Origin: an uncultured Erysipelotrichaceae bacterium
Lineage (GTDB): Bacteria > Bacillota_I > Bacilli_A > Erysipelotrichales > Coprobacillaceae
Length of the DNA stretch: 5,009 bases
Assembly: GCA_900317015.1 (NCBI GenBank)
Contig: ONFH01000040.1
Span: 1-5,009, forward strand
Reading direction: 5' to 3'
The notes beneath the pieces are model-generated. The model was not told the origin of the DNA. It saw only the letters and a program-made list of their open reading frames with translations, and made no database searches. This document shows positions 1 to 4,730 of the stretch, piece by piece; position 1 is the stretch's first letter; each line of letters begins with the position of its first letter. The translations under genes and the position numbers were made by a program.

Positions 1-419
1 CGACCGTTGTCGTCTTACGCTACATGGCGTGGCAGAGATACCACTTCCATTGGGCGAAGCACAATGGGAGTGGAGAATTCATTGCCACTTATGATACCGA
101 AGCGAAGCTAAGAAAGAAAGGTTACTATTTCTATGACGACCATGAAGTCATGACGGTCGACGATTTAGAAACAGAATTCAATAAGATGTATGGTGATGCC
201 TTAGATGCTTACGATTCAGTGAATTCGATCGAAGATCAAATTGAAGAATTAAATGAAAAGAAGAAGGATCTGAATAAGGAACGTAAGACGGATGAAATCA
301 CTAAATATAAGTTATTGATCAAACAATGTGATGAGTCCATTGCGTCAAATCAAAGCGTCATTGATTTCAATACGAAAAAGAGAGATGAATGGCAGGCCAA
401 ATATGATGCATTAGGCTAA
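1..419 (+). CDS. 3' end of an unidentified gene, coiled-coil C-terminus (5' partial)
   Basis: The reading frame is open to the left window edge (codons run from position 3) and stops at TAA 417-419. An ATG at 24 could be read as a start, but no Shine-Dalgarno sequence precedes it and the upstream codons (TVVVLRY) read as protein. A gene entering from outside is therefore more likely, and about 138 residues are visible. Counting from that ATG, residues 1-45 are rich in aromatic residues (WQRYHFHW, GYYFYDDHE). Residues about 63-130 are highly charged, Lys/Glu-rich and free of proline and glycine, which suggests an amphipathic coiled coil. No signal peptide, membrane span or catalytic motif is visible in this part. 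A terminator follows 26 bases after the stop, so this is the last gene of its unit. I do not recognise the family. A phage or structural protein, or a cytoplasmic scaffold, are possible but unsupported ideas. Confidence 0.65.
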   Translation, partial: TVVVLRYMAWQRYHFHWAKHNGSGEFIATYDTEAKLRKKGYYFYDDHEVMTVDDLETEFNKMYGDALDAYDSVNSIEDQIEELNEKKKDLNKERKTDEITKYKLLIKQCDESIASNQSVIDFNTKKRDEWQAKYDALG

Positions 420-443
420 TGGATCACAAGTGGATGAACATAA

Positions 444-465
444 GGACAGCTTCGGCTGTTTTTTT
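444..465 (+). terminator. Intrinsic terminator after the first gene (UUCG tetraloop)
   Basis: ACAGC (446-450) pairs with GCTGT (455-459) around a TTCG tetraloop, and a run of seven T follows (459-465). Two further G·U pairs can lengthen the stem at its base. The stem is short, but the stable UUCG loop and the T-run make a convincing rho-independent terminator for the gene ending at 419. Confidence 0.8.
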
Positions 466-509
466 GGTACCTGAAGGAAGTAGGAATAAGGTTCTTCAAG
501 AATATCACG

Positions 510-537
510 TGTACAAATAGAGAATAATTGATATAAT
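510..537 (+). promoter_or_regulatory. Sigma-A-type promoter with extended -10 for the transglutaminase-like gene
   Basis: A perfect TATAAT lies at 532-537, preceded by TGA at 529-531, which gives the extended -10 form TGnTATAAT. A -35-like TGTACA (4 of 6 matches to TTGACA) lies at 510-515 with a 16-base spacer. The predicted transcription start near 544 leaves a leader of about 30 bases. A short palindrome, TTCTTCAAGAA (492-502), lies just upstream of the -35. It could be an operator, but it is too short to claim. Confidence 0.7.
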
Positions 538-573
538 AAACATTGAATTTTAGGAAAAGAGGAGTTTGTGAAG

Positions 574-1395
574 ATGCATTTAGAAAATATGAAAAAGATC
601 ATGATCAGTGGTCTACTGACATTCAGTACGGCTTCTAGTTTACCAATGGTCATGATGAATCCTGTTCATGCCGAAGGAGAAGCAACACAGGTCAATACCT
701 GGGGTGAAGAAAATGGTGCCAAAGTTTATTACGGTGCTGATGGTCAGAAAGTGACTGGTGCTGTAAAGATCGGTGATACATACTATGGCTTTAAAGCTGA
801 TGGCACATTAGACAGCAAGGGCTTTAAGACATATGGGACAAAGAATTATTATGTAAACAATGATGGCACACTTGCTAAAGGCTGGCAGGCCATTGGCAAC
901 TATGCTTATTATTTCTCTAAGACGGATGCCACTCGTGTTTATAACAAGAAAGTAAAATATTTAAAGATTGGTAAATCAGGACGTTTAGGCAAAGCGTATG
1001 CCCAGGCCATCCGTTTAATGAATAAGAATGGCTGGACTTTAAAGAAAGCTTTTCACTATTCTGCACACTTAAAGTTTGCCAATAAGAATTTACGTCGTAA
1101 GACACCAGAAGCTTATGCCACAATTGGCTTCTCTAAGAAAGCGGGTAACTGTTTCGTTATGGCTGCCACTTTCTATGTTCAGGCAAAGTTATTAGGTTAT
1201 AATGTGCATCAGGTCTCTGGTTATGTCGGTGCTTCCAAGGCACAGCACTCTTGGTGCTATATTACGCAAAAGGGTAAGAAATGGTTATATGATCCTGATG
1301 TCACAAATGAATTCAAGCGTCCAGGCTATCATTTCCGTGAAGGTGCAAAAGGCACTTTAAAATACCAGAAAAGTGGTCGTAAATTATTAGGATAA
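574..1395 (+). CDS. Secreted transglutaminase-like protein with cell-wall-binding repeats
   Basis: This is a 273-residue exported protein. I chose ATG 574 because AGAGGAG (558-564) lies 9 bases upstream. An in-frame GTG at 568 lies only 3 bases from that site. Residues 1-33 form a signal peptide: MKK charge, a hydrophobic core, then VHA as the likely cleavage site. Residues about 40-120 carry roughly four imperfect 20-residue aromatic/glycine repeats (VYYGADGQ, YYGFKADGT, YYVNNDGT, AYYFSKTD with GWQAIG). These resemble choline-binding or glucan-binding wall-anchoring repeats. The C-terminal half fits a transglutaminase-like fold: Cys193 in GNCFVMA, His225 in QHSWCY and Asp240 in WLYDPD make a plausible catalytic triad. 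By family knowledge such domains act as cysteine proteases, amidases or crosslinkers, and the substrate here is unknown. A surface role in peptidoglycan or protein processing is inferred. The gene is monocistronic, with its own promoter and terminator. Confidence 0.85.
   Translation: MHLENMKKIMISGLLTFSTASSLPMVMMNPVHAEGEATQVNTWGEENGAKVYYGADGQKVTGAVKIGDTYYGFKADGTLDSKGFKTYGTKNYYVNNDGTLAKGWQAIGNYAYYFSKTDATRVYNKKVKYLKIGKSGRLGKAYAQAIRLMNKNGWTLKKAFHYSAHLKFANKNLRRKTPEAYATIGFSKKAGNCFVMAATFYVQAKLLGYNVHQVSGYVGASKAQHSWCYITQKGKKWLYDPDVTNEFKRPGYHFREGAKGTLKYQKSGRKLLG
715..955 (+). repeat. Coding region of the tandem wall-binding repeats
   Basis: About four degenerate repeats of roughly 20 codons lie inside the secreted protein. 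Each has an aromatic pair (YY), a D/N-G turn and a KG- or G-containing link to the next unit. The pattern matches the choline-binding or glucan-binding repeat type seen at the protein level. The DNA copies have diverged and are not near-identical, so recent expansion is unlikely. Confidence 0.65.
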
Positions 1396-1442
1396 AAGAG
1401 AAGATGCAGGCATGATGTTCATGCCATGCATTTTTTCCTTTT
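1395..1442 (+). terminator. Strong intrinsic terminator, possibly bidirectional
   Basis: ATGCA plus GGCATGA (1404-1415) pairs with TCATGCC and TGCAT (1419-1431) around a TGT loop. This gives 12 base pairs with one bulged A at 1426. A T-run follows (1431-1436), and the A-rich left flank (AAAAGAGAAG) mirrors TTTTTTCCTTTT. The same element could therefore also stop transcription from the opposite strand. It lies between the secreted protein gene and fluC. Confidence 0.88.
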
Positions 1443-1475
1443 AAGAAATACTAAGTTGAATAAAGGAGAAATCTC

Positions 1476-1841
1476 ATGGGGGAAATTTTAGCAGTTGGTC
1501 TAGGCGGGATGCTTGGATCGATCTTACGTTATTTAATTGGTTTGATTCCAGTAGGGAAGATGAACTTTCCTATTAAGACGTTTGTGATCAATGCTGTCGG
1601 GGCATTTGTGATCGGGATGGTTGCTGCCTATAGCTTAAAGCATAGTTCATTAGATCCAAAGATCGTCTTATTTTTGAAAGTCGGCATTTGTGGTGGCTTT
1701 ACGACGTTTTCATCTTATGCCTTAGAAACGACAGATCTTATTAAGTCAGGACATATGACATTAGGTCTGCTTTATGTCATTGTCAGTATCATTTTAGGTG
1801 TCTTCGCAGTCATGGCTGGGGAATGGATGATCAATCATTAA
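1476..1841 (+). CDS. crcB: Fluoride ion channel FluC (CrcB)
   Basis: This is a 121-residue integral membrane protein of the usual FluC/CrcB length. It exports fluoride passively as a dual-topology dimer (family knowledge). Family signatures are visible: GGMLGSILRY at 10-19 with Arg18, NAVGAF at 39-44 with the conserved pore Asn39, and GICGGFTTFSSY at 70-81. The last motif holds the two channel-lining phenylalanines (Phe75, Phe78) and the region of the central sodium site. Four hydrophobic spans fall near residues 3-24, 33-54, 62-88 and 97-117. The start is set by AAAGGAGA (1462-1469) 6 bases before ATG. No second crcB copy lies next to it, so if no partner exists elsewhere it would work as a homodimer. 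It sits directly behind a terminator, and no clear promoter or fluoride riboswitch is seen in the 80 bases upstream. Read-through or a weak promoter may drive it. Confidence 0.95.
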   Translation: MGEILAVGLGGMLGSILRYLIGLIPVGKMNFPIKTFVINAVGAFVIGMVAAYSLKHSSLDPKIVLFLKVGICGGFTTFSSYALETTDLIKSGHMTLGLLYVIVSIILGVFAVMAGEWMINH

Positions 1842-1845
1842 GAAT

Positions 1846-1881
1846 GGAGAATGAAGCATTTGTTTGTTTCATTCTTTTTTT
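1846..1881 (+). terminator. Intrinsic terminator after crcB
   Basis: AGAATGAA (1848-1855) pairs with TTCATTCT (1868-1875). GCA/TGT (with one G·U pair) extends the stem inward to 11 pairs around a six-base loop. The T-run spans 1875-1881. The metY promoter region begins immediately afterwards. Confidence 0.85.
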
Positions 1882-1889
1882 GTAAGTTG

Positions 1890-1895
1890 TATAAT
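1890..1895 (+). promoter_or_regulatory. -10 box of the metY promoter
   Basis: A perfect TATAAT lies at 1890-1895, 49 bases before the start codon. The matching -35 is weak, because the T-rich tail of the crcB terminator occupies that position. The promoter may therefore depend on an activator or on the AT-rich context. The predicted transcript start near 1902 leaves about 40 bases of leader, too short for a SAM riboswitch or T-box. Confidence 0.6.
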
Positions 1896-1907
1896 ACCTA
1901 TAAGCAG

Positions 1908-1922
1908 TAGGGTTATACCCTA
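1908..1922 (+). promoter_or_regulatory. Perfect inverted repeat in the metY leader, candidate operator or hairpin
   Basis: TAGGGT (1908-1913), TAT, ACCCTA (1917-1922) form a perfect six-base inverted repeat. It lies just after the predicted transcription start and three bases before the Shine-Dalgarno sequence. A related ATACCTA at 1894-1900 overlaps the -10 box, so half-sites of the same type occur more than once. The position suits a repressor site, and an Rrf2/CymR-type sulfur regulator is one candidate by gene context only. A small RNA hairpin affecting translation is the alternative. Confidence 0.55.
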
Positions 1923-1943
1923 TTTAAAGGAGGATATACATTG

Positions 1944-3212
1944 ATGAAAGATGAAACAAAGTGCCTGCATTCTGGGTACCATCCAAAAAATTCTGAACCA
2001 GGTGTGATGCCGATCGTTCAGAGTACGACTTATAGATTTGATTCGACAGAAGACATTGCAGCAGTGTTTGATGATCCAACAAAAGCCTTGATCTATTCCC
2101 GTTTTGGTAATCCAACCGTTATGGCGGTCGAAGAAAAGATCAGTGATCTTGAAGGTGGCGTTGGCGCTATGTGTACGACCAGTGGTCAGGCTGCTAACTT
2201 ACTTGCCATCTTAAATATTTGTAAAGCCGGGGACCATATCGTCTCATCACCAGAGATCTATGGCGGCACGATCAACTTATTTGCGATCACGTTAAAGCGT
2301 TTAGGCATCGAAACTTCATTTACCAATGAAGATATGACGGATGAAGAGATCGAAGCTTTGATTCAGCCAAATACCAAAGCTTTCTTTGGGGAAACAATCG
2401 CCAATCCAGCTTTAGCTGTCTTTGATATTGAAAGATATGCGAAGATCGCTCATAAGCATGGTCTTCCATTAATTGTCGATAATACATTTGCCACACCGAT
2501 CTTATGTAAACCATTTGAATATGGCTGTGATATCGTCACACATTCGACATCTAAGTATATGGACGGTCATGCCTTACAGACTGGCGGTGTCATTGTCGAC
2601 AGCGGTAACTTCCCATGGGATAATGGGAAATTCCCAGAAATGACAGAACCAGATCCATCTTATCATGGCATTTCATATACAAAGCAGTATGGCAAGGCTG
2701 CTTATATCATCAAAGCCCGTATGCAGTTAATGCGTGACTTTGGCTGTTACCCAAGTGCTCATAGTGCTTTCTTATTAAACTTAGGACTTGAGACATTAGC
2801 CGTTCGTATGAAACAGTATTGTGAAAATGCCTTAAAAGTTGCAGAATACTTGAAAACTTGTCCCTATGTTGAAAAGGTCGAGTATCCAGGCTTACCAGGT
2901 GATCATTACTATGACTTAGCGCAGAAGTATTTAAAGGATGGGGCATCTGGTGTCATTTCCATCGTCGTCAAAGGCGGTAAGGAAAATGCCATGACGTTCA
3001 TGAATCATGTCAAATTAGCTTGTAATGAAGTGCATGTAGCCGATATTCGTACGTGTGTCTTACATCCAGCCAGTGAAACGCATCGTCAGTTGACGGATGA
3101 ACAGTTAGTGGCAGCAGGTATTGAACCAGGCATGGTCCGTGTCTCTGTAGGTCTAGAAAACGTCGATGATATTATCGCTGACTTAGATCAGGCCTTCTCT
3201 TATATCAAATAA
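1944..3212 (+). CDS. metY: O-acetylhomoserine sulfhydrylase (O-acetylhomoserine aminocarboxypropyltransferase)
   Basis: This is a 422-residue cytoplasmic PLP enzyme of the Cys/Met-metabolism family. By family knowledge it makes homocysteine from O-acetylhomoserine and sulfide in direct-sulfurylation methionine synthesis. Visible residues: YSRFGNPT at 51-58 (Tyr51 and Arg53, phosphate-binding from the neighbouring subunit), SGQAA at 80-84, VDNTFATP at 178-185 with Asp179 holding the PLP ring nitrogen, and STSKY at 201-205 with Lys204 as the PLP Schiff-base lysine. Arg399 in VRVSVGLE binds the substrate carboxylate. The length and the insert FPWDNGKFPEMTEPDPSYHG (223-242) are typical of MetY and not of the shorter (about 380-400 residue) gamma-lyases. 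The ending HPASETHRQLTDEQL also fits. AAAGGAGG (1926-1933) lies 10 bases before ATG 1944. A TTG at 1941, 7 bases away, is an alternative start that adds one residue. A methionine gamma-lyase-like side activity cannot be excluded. Confidence 0.92.
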   Translation: MKDETKCLHSGYHPKNSEPGVMPIVQSTTYRFDSTEDIAAVFDDPTKALIYSRFGNPTVMAVEEKISDLEGGVGAMCTTSGQAANLLAILNICKAGDHIVSSPEIYGGTINLFAITLKRLGIETSFTNEDMTDEEIEALIQPNTKAFFGETIANPALAVFDIERYAKIAHKHGLPLIVDNTFATPILCKPFEYGCDIVTHSTSKYMDGHALQTGGVIVDSGNFPWDNGKFPEMTEPDPSYHGISYTKQYGKAAYIIKARMQLMRDFGCYPSAHSAFLLNLGLETLAVRMKQYCENALKVAEYLKTCPYVEKVEYPGLPGDHYYDLAQKYLKDGASGVISIVVKGGKENAMTFMNHVKLACNEVHVADIRTCVLHPASETHRQLTDEQLVAAGIEPGMVRVSVGLENVDDIIADLDQAFSYIK

Positions 3213-3217
3213 TTCGT

Positions 3218-3248
3218 AAAGAGTTCAGTTGAATCTGAGCTCTTTTTT
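3218..3248 (+). terminator. Intrinsic terminator after metY
   Basis: AAAGAGTTCAG (3218-3228) pairs with CTGAGCTCTTT (3235-3245). This makes 11 pairs including one G·U, around a TTGAAT loop, with T residues at 3243-3248. It closes the metY unit. Confidence 0.87.
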
Positions 3249-3289
3249 GTTAAAAATGACAAGAAATACGCGAATTGTGACATTTTTTG
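3247..3289 (+). promoter_or_regulatory. AAAAATGACA motif region before the small membrane gene
   Basis: TTGTTAAAAATGACAA (3247-3262) is identical over 16 bases to 4622-4637. A second, inverted relative, GTGACATTTTTT (3277-3288), follows, so AAAAATG (3252-3258) and CATTTTT (3281-3287) face each other across 22 bases. This block lies upstream of the predicted promoter of the 38-residue gene. A shared regulator binding site is inferred and no protein can be named. Confidence 0.5.
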
Positions 3290-3316
3290 TTTATTCCCTC
3301 AGCTTTGTTTTATACT
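3287..3316 (+). promoter_or_regulatory. Likely promoter of the 38-residue membrane protein gene
   Basis: TATACT at 3311-3316 matches the -10 consensus at five of six bases. TTGTTT at 3287-3292 is a weak -35 with an 18-base spacer. The predicted start near 3323 would leave a leader of only about 15 bases, beginning just before GGGAGG. Confidence 0.55.
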
Positions 3317-3337
3317 GCAAGCGTGGGAGGAATGAAC

Positions 3338-3454
3338 ATGAAGAAGATGAAAAATGGATTATGGGTACTAGGCATCGTTCTTGCTTGTATCGTAAGTTTA
3401 ATGGTCATGTTTCGTATGACACTTGATCTCATGATCAGGATCATTGCATTATAG
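3338..3454 (+). CDS. Small single-pass membrane protein, 38 residues
   Basis: ATG 3338 is preceded by GGGAGG (3325-3330) at 7 bases, and the frame ends at TAG 3452-3454. The product begins MKKMKNG and continues as LWVLGIVLACIVSLMVMF (about residues 8-25), an uninterrupted hydrophobic span. It ends with a short, partly hydrophobic tail, MTLDLMIRIIAL. The lysines before the span predict a cytoplasmic N-terminus. A frame in another register over 3229-3426 is not credible because it starts inside the metY terminator and lacks a ribosome site. The gene lies 52 bases upstream of the zinc-ribbon membrane protein on the same strand, with no terminator between, so co-transcription is likely. The family and function are unknown. 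A lipoprotein-like cysteine at residue 17 is not in a proper lipobox. A regulatory small membrane protein or a toxin-like peptide are possibilities only. Confidence 0.6.
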   Translation: MKKMKNGLWVLGIVLACIVSLMVMFRMTLDLMIRIIAL

Positions 3455-3464
3455 TATGGATGAA

Positions 3465-3501
3465 TCTCTCCTTTTTTGATAGAATGGGAGACAAGGAGAG
3501 A
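3465..3501 (+). promoter_or_regulatory. Potential Shine-Dalgarno-sequestering hairpin before the zinc-ribbon gene
   Basis: TCTCTCCTT (3465-3473) is exactly complementary to AAGGAGAGA (3493-3501), which contains the ribosome binding site of the gene starting at 3507. The nine pairs enclose a 19-base loop. A transcript entering from the small upstream gene could fold this way and hide the ribosome site. A transcript starting near 3492 would lack the left arm and stay open. Confidence 0.45.
3474..3485 (+). promoter_or_regulatory. Promoter-like block (-10 TAGAAT) of the zinc-ribbon membrane gene
   Basis: TAGAAT at 3480-3485 differs from TATAAT at one base. With the T-run before it, it forms TTTTTGATAGAAT, closely matching TTTTTGGTAAAAT before the second paralogue. 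A convincing -35 is not seen. The predicted transcript would start near 3492, directly before the ribosome site at 3493-3498. Confidence 0.4.
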
Positions 3502-3506
3502 GACGC

Positions 3507-4598
3507 ATGAAGTGTTATAATTGTGGAAAAACGATCAGTCGCAGTCATCCTTACTGTGAATACTGCGGCGTGCTTGTTCAACCAACCAATAAGCTCATTG
3601 AAGCCTGTGCTTTAGGGAATAAGAAAGCCATTGCGCAGCTTTATAAGATCTCTTACTTGAAGATCTATACCGAGCTTTTAATTGTTGGGGTGGGACGTGA
3701 AGAAGGCAAGAGACTCATCAATCATGCTTTTCGACAAGTCTTAAAAGAGCTGATCATCCGTGAGGATGTCAGTCACTTTGATCAGCTGATCCGCATTGTC
3801 TCAAGAAAAGTTGGGAGAAAATATCTTGAGCACTTTCATTTAGAACCTTTAGAGCAGCCTTATGAGGATGTCTACTTTAAGGTCACGGATGAGATGATCG
3901 AAGATCTCTTTGTCTATTTACAAAAGCGTAAGCCGGTCACGTTGACAAGAAAGAAAGCAAAACGGAAACATCATCAATGGACCAAGCAGGATTTCATTCA
4001 GCTTGGAATCATCGGTGGGGTGATCGTGGTGATCATCATTGCCACAAGTATCGTGAAATTCAGAAATGATGCGTCCAATAATGACAAACGGATCGAAACT
4101 TATGTGACCGTCGTCAAACAGTATGAAAAGGGCATGAAAGAAGTCAATAAGACCAATGCCCCAGCCAATTTAGAGACGAACTATCCGTTATGTGCTGATG
4201 CCATTTCAATGGCGTATTCACATAGTGTGAAAACAAAGAACTTAAGATGTGATATTGATGATGTGGATGGGGATGGTCATGAAGATCTGCTTTTAGGCTA
4301 TCTTTCTCATAAGCAGATGGTGATCACTGGTCTTTATATGAATAACGATGTCAGTGAGAATGCGACCAATACCGAAGCCATTACCGCCACAACACAGAAA
4401 CTGATCATTACCGAAGATCATCAGGTCCTGCGCAGTGACAGTGGCACATATCATGTCCTAAGCCTCAATGGCAAAAATCAGTATGAGATCAAGTCGACGA
4501 TCACTGATATTCATACGTATCTTGAAGAATGTAATACGTCTAAACTTGACCTTACAGGGATGAGCATTTCCGCTTTTACAAGCAAATATGGAAACTAA
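3507..4598 (+). CDS. Zinc-ribbon, sigma-region-2-like membrane protein with calcium-loop outer domain
   Basis: This is a 363-residue protein of unknown function. AAGGAG (3493-3498) lies 8 bases before ATG. Residues 1-21 form a zinc ribbon with Cys3, Cys6, Cys17 and Cys20 (CYNCG, YCEYCG). Residues about 30-111 are helical and follow the pattern of sigma-70 region 2: A-x-GN-x-KA-x3-LY-x3-Y, later AF-x2-VLKEL and F-x2-LIRIVSRKVGRKYL. The acidic DAEDLVQE core is replaced by EGKRLINH, and no region-4 helix-turn-helix is seen. A basic stretch (RKKAKRKHH, 148-156) precedes one membrane span at about 164-183, which predicts the N-terminus inside. The outer part (185-363) contains DVDGDGHED at 252-260, a calcium-binding-type loop with Asp252, 254, 256 and 260. 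It also has three cysteines (229, 248, 342). Its partner next door (from 4731) is a paralogue. Signal transfer from outside to a cytoplasmic partner is inferred only. The sigma resemblance is by eye and may reflect a generic helical fold. Confidence 0.8.
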   Translation: MKCYNCGKTISRSHPYCEYCGVLVQPTNKLIEACALGNKKAIAQLYKISYLKIYTELLIVGVGREEGKRLINHAFRQVLKELIIREDVSHFDQLIRIVSRKVGRKYLEHFHLEPLEQPYEDVYFKVTDEMIEDLFVYLQKRKPVTLTRKKAKRKHHQWTKQDFIQLGIIGGVIVVIIIATSIVKFRNDASNNDKRIETYVTVVKQYEKGMKEVNKTNAPANLETNYPLCADAISMAYSHSVKTKNLRCDIDDVDGDGHEDLLLGYLSHKQMVITGLYMNNDVSENATNTEAITATTQKLIITEDHQVLRSDSGTYHVLSLNGKNQYEIKSTITDIHTYLEECNTSKLDLTGMSISAFTSKYGN

Positions 4599-4620
4599 CG
4601 GCAGAGCAATCTGTCGTTTT
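4598..4620 (+). terminator. Intrinsic terminator after the zinc-ribbon gene (GCAA tetraloop)
   Basis: ACGGCAGA (4598-4605) pairs with TCTGTCGT (4610-4617), including one G·U pair, around a GCAA GNRA tetraloop. It overlaps the last base of the stop codon. The T-tract is short (TTTTATTGTT), so termination may be incomplete and some transcripts may run into the next gene. Confidence 0.75.
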
Positions 4621-4621
4621 A

Positions 4622-4685
4622 TTGTTAAAAATGACAAATAACATGTCAAAAATGACAATCTGGCATGAGATCCTGTCATTTTTGG
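4622..4685 (+). promoter_or_regulatory. Cluster of AAAAATGACA motifs with palindromes before the second paralogue
   Basis: There are three copies of the ten-base core: forward at 4627-4636, forward at 4648-4657, and inverted at 4674-4683 (TGTCATTTTT). The middle copy is also part of the palindrome TGTCA-AAAA-TGACA (4644-4657). The second and third copies form a perfect 10-base inverted repeat across 16 bases, extended by a C-G pair. The first copy lies in the 16 bases identical to 3247-3262. The arrangement looks like multiple operator half-sites next to a promoter, or a long RNA hairpin. Confidence 0.55.
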
Positions 4686-4691
4686 TAAAAT
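4679..4691 (+). promoter_or_regulatory. Promoter-like block (-10 TAAAAT) of the second paralogue
   Basis: TAAAAT at 4686-4691 matches TATAAT at five of six bases and follows TTTTTGG, mirroring the block before the first paralogue. It overlaps the right arm of the inverted repeat (4674-4683), so a protein bound there would be expected to affect this promoter. No good -35 is visible. Confidence 0.4.
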
Positions 4692-4730
4692 AGGGGCAAT
4701 CAAGACCACTCAAAGAGGAAGGGGATGCTT

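Noticed and set aside
411..653. Minus-strand frame of 80 codons across the first intergenic region
   Set aside because: It crosses a terminator, the extended -10 promoter and the signal-peptide coding region of the + strand gene, so it is a chance frame.
1404..1431. Hairpin with GGCATGATGTTCATGCC loosely resembling the first stem of a fluoride riboswitch upstream of crcB
   Set aside because: The stem is followed at once by a T-run and the conserved downstream pairing strand is absent. A plain terminator of the preceding gene explains it better.
3229..3426. Open frame of 65 codons starting with TTG
   Set aside because: It begins inside the loop of the metY terminator, has no ribosome site, and its end overlaps the better supported 38-residue gene in another register.
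3431..3444. Palindrome ATGAT-CAGG-ATCAT near the end of the small gene as a terminator
   Set aside because: No T-run follows the short stem, and it lies within the coding sequence of the 38-residue protein.
4622..4685. Possible CRISPR or short mobile repeat array
   Set aside because: The copies are ten-base cores in both orientations with uneven spacing, and there are no constant-length spacers or target-site duplications. Operator half-sites fit better.
4458..4709. Minus-strand frame of 83 codons
   Set aside because: It lies opposite the end of the zinc-ribbon gene, the terminator and the motif cluster. It has no ribosome site and no recognisable protein features.
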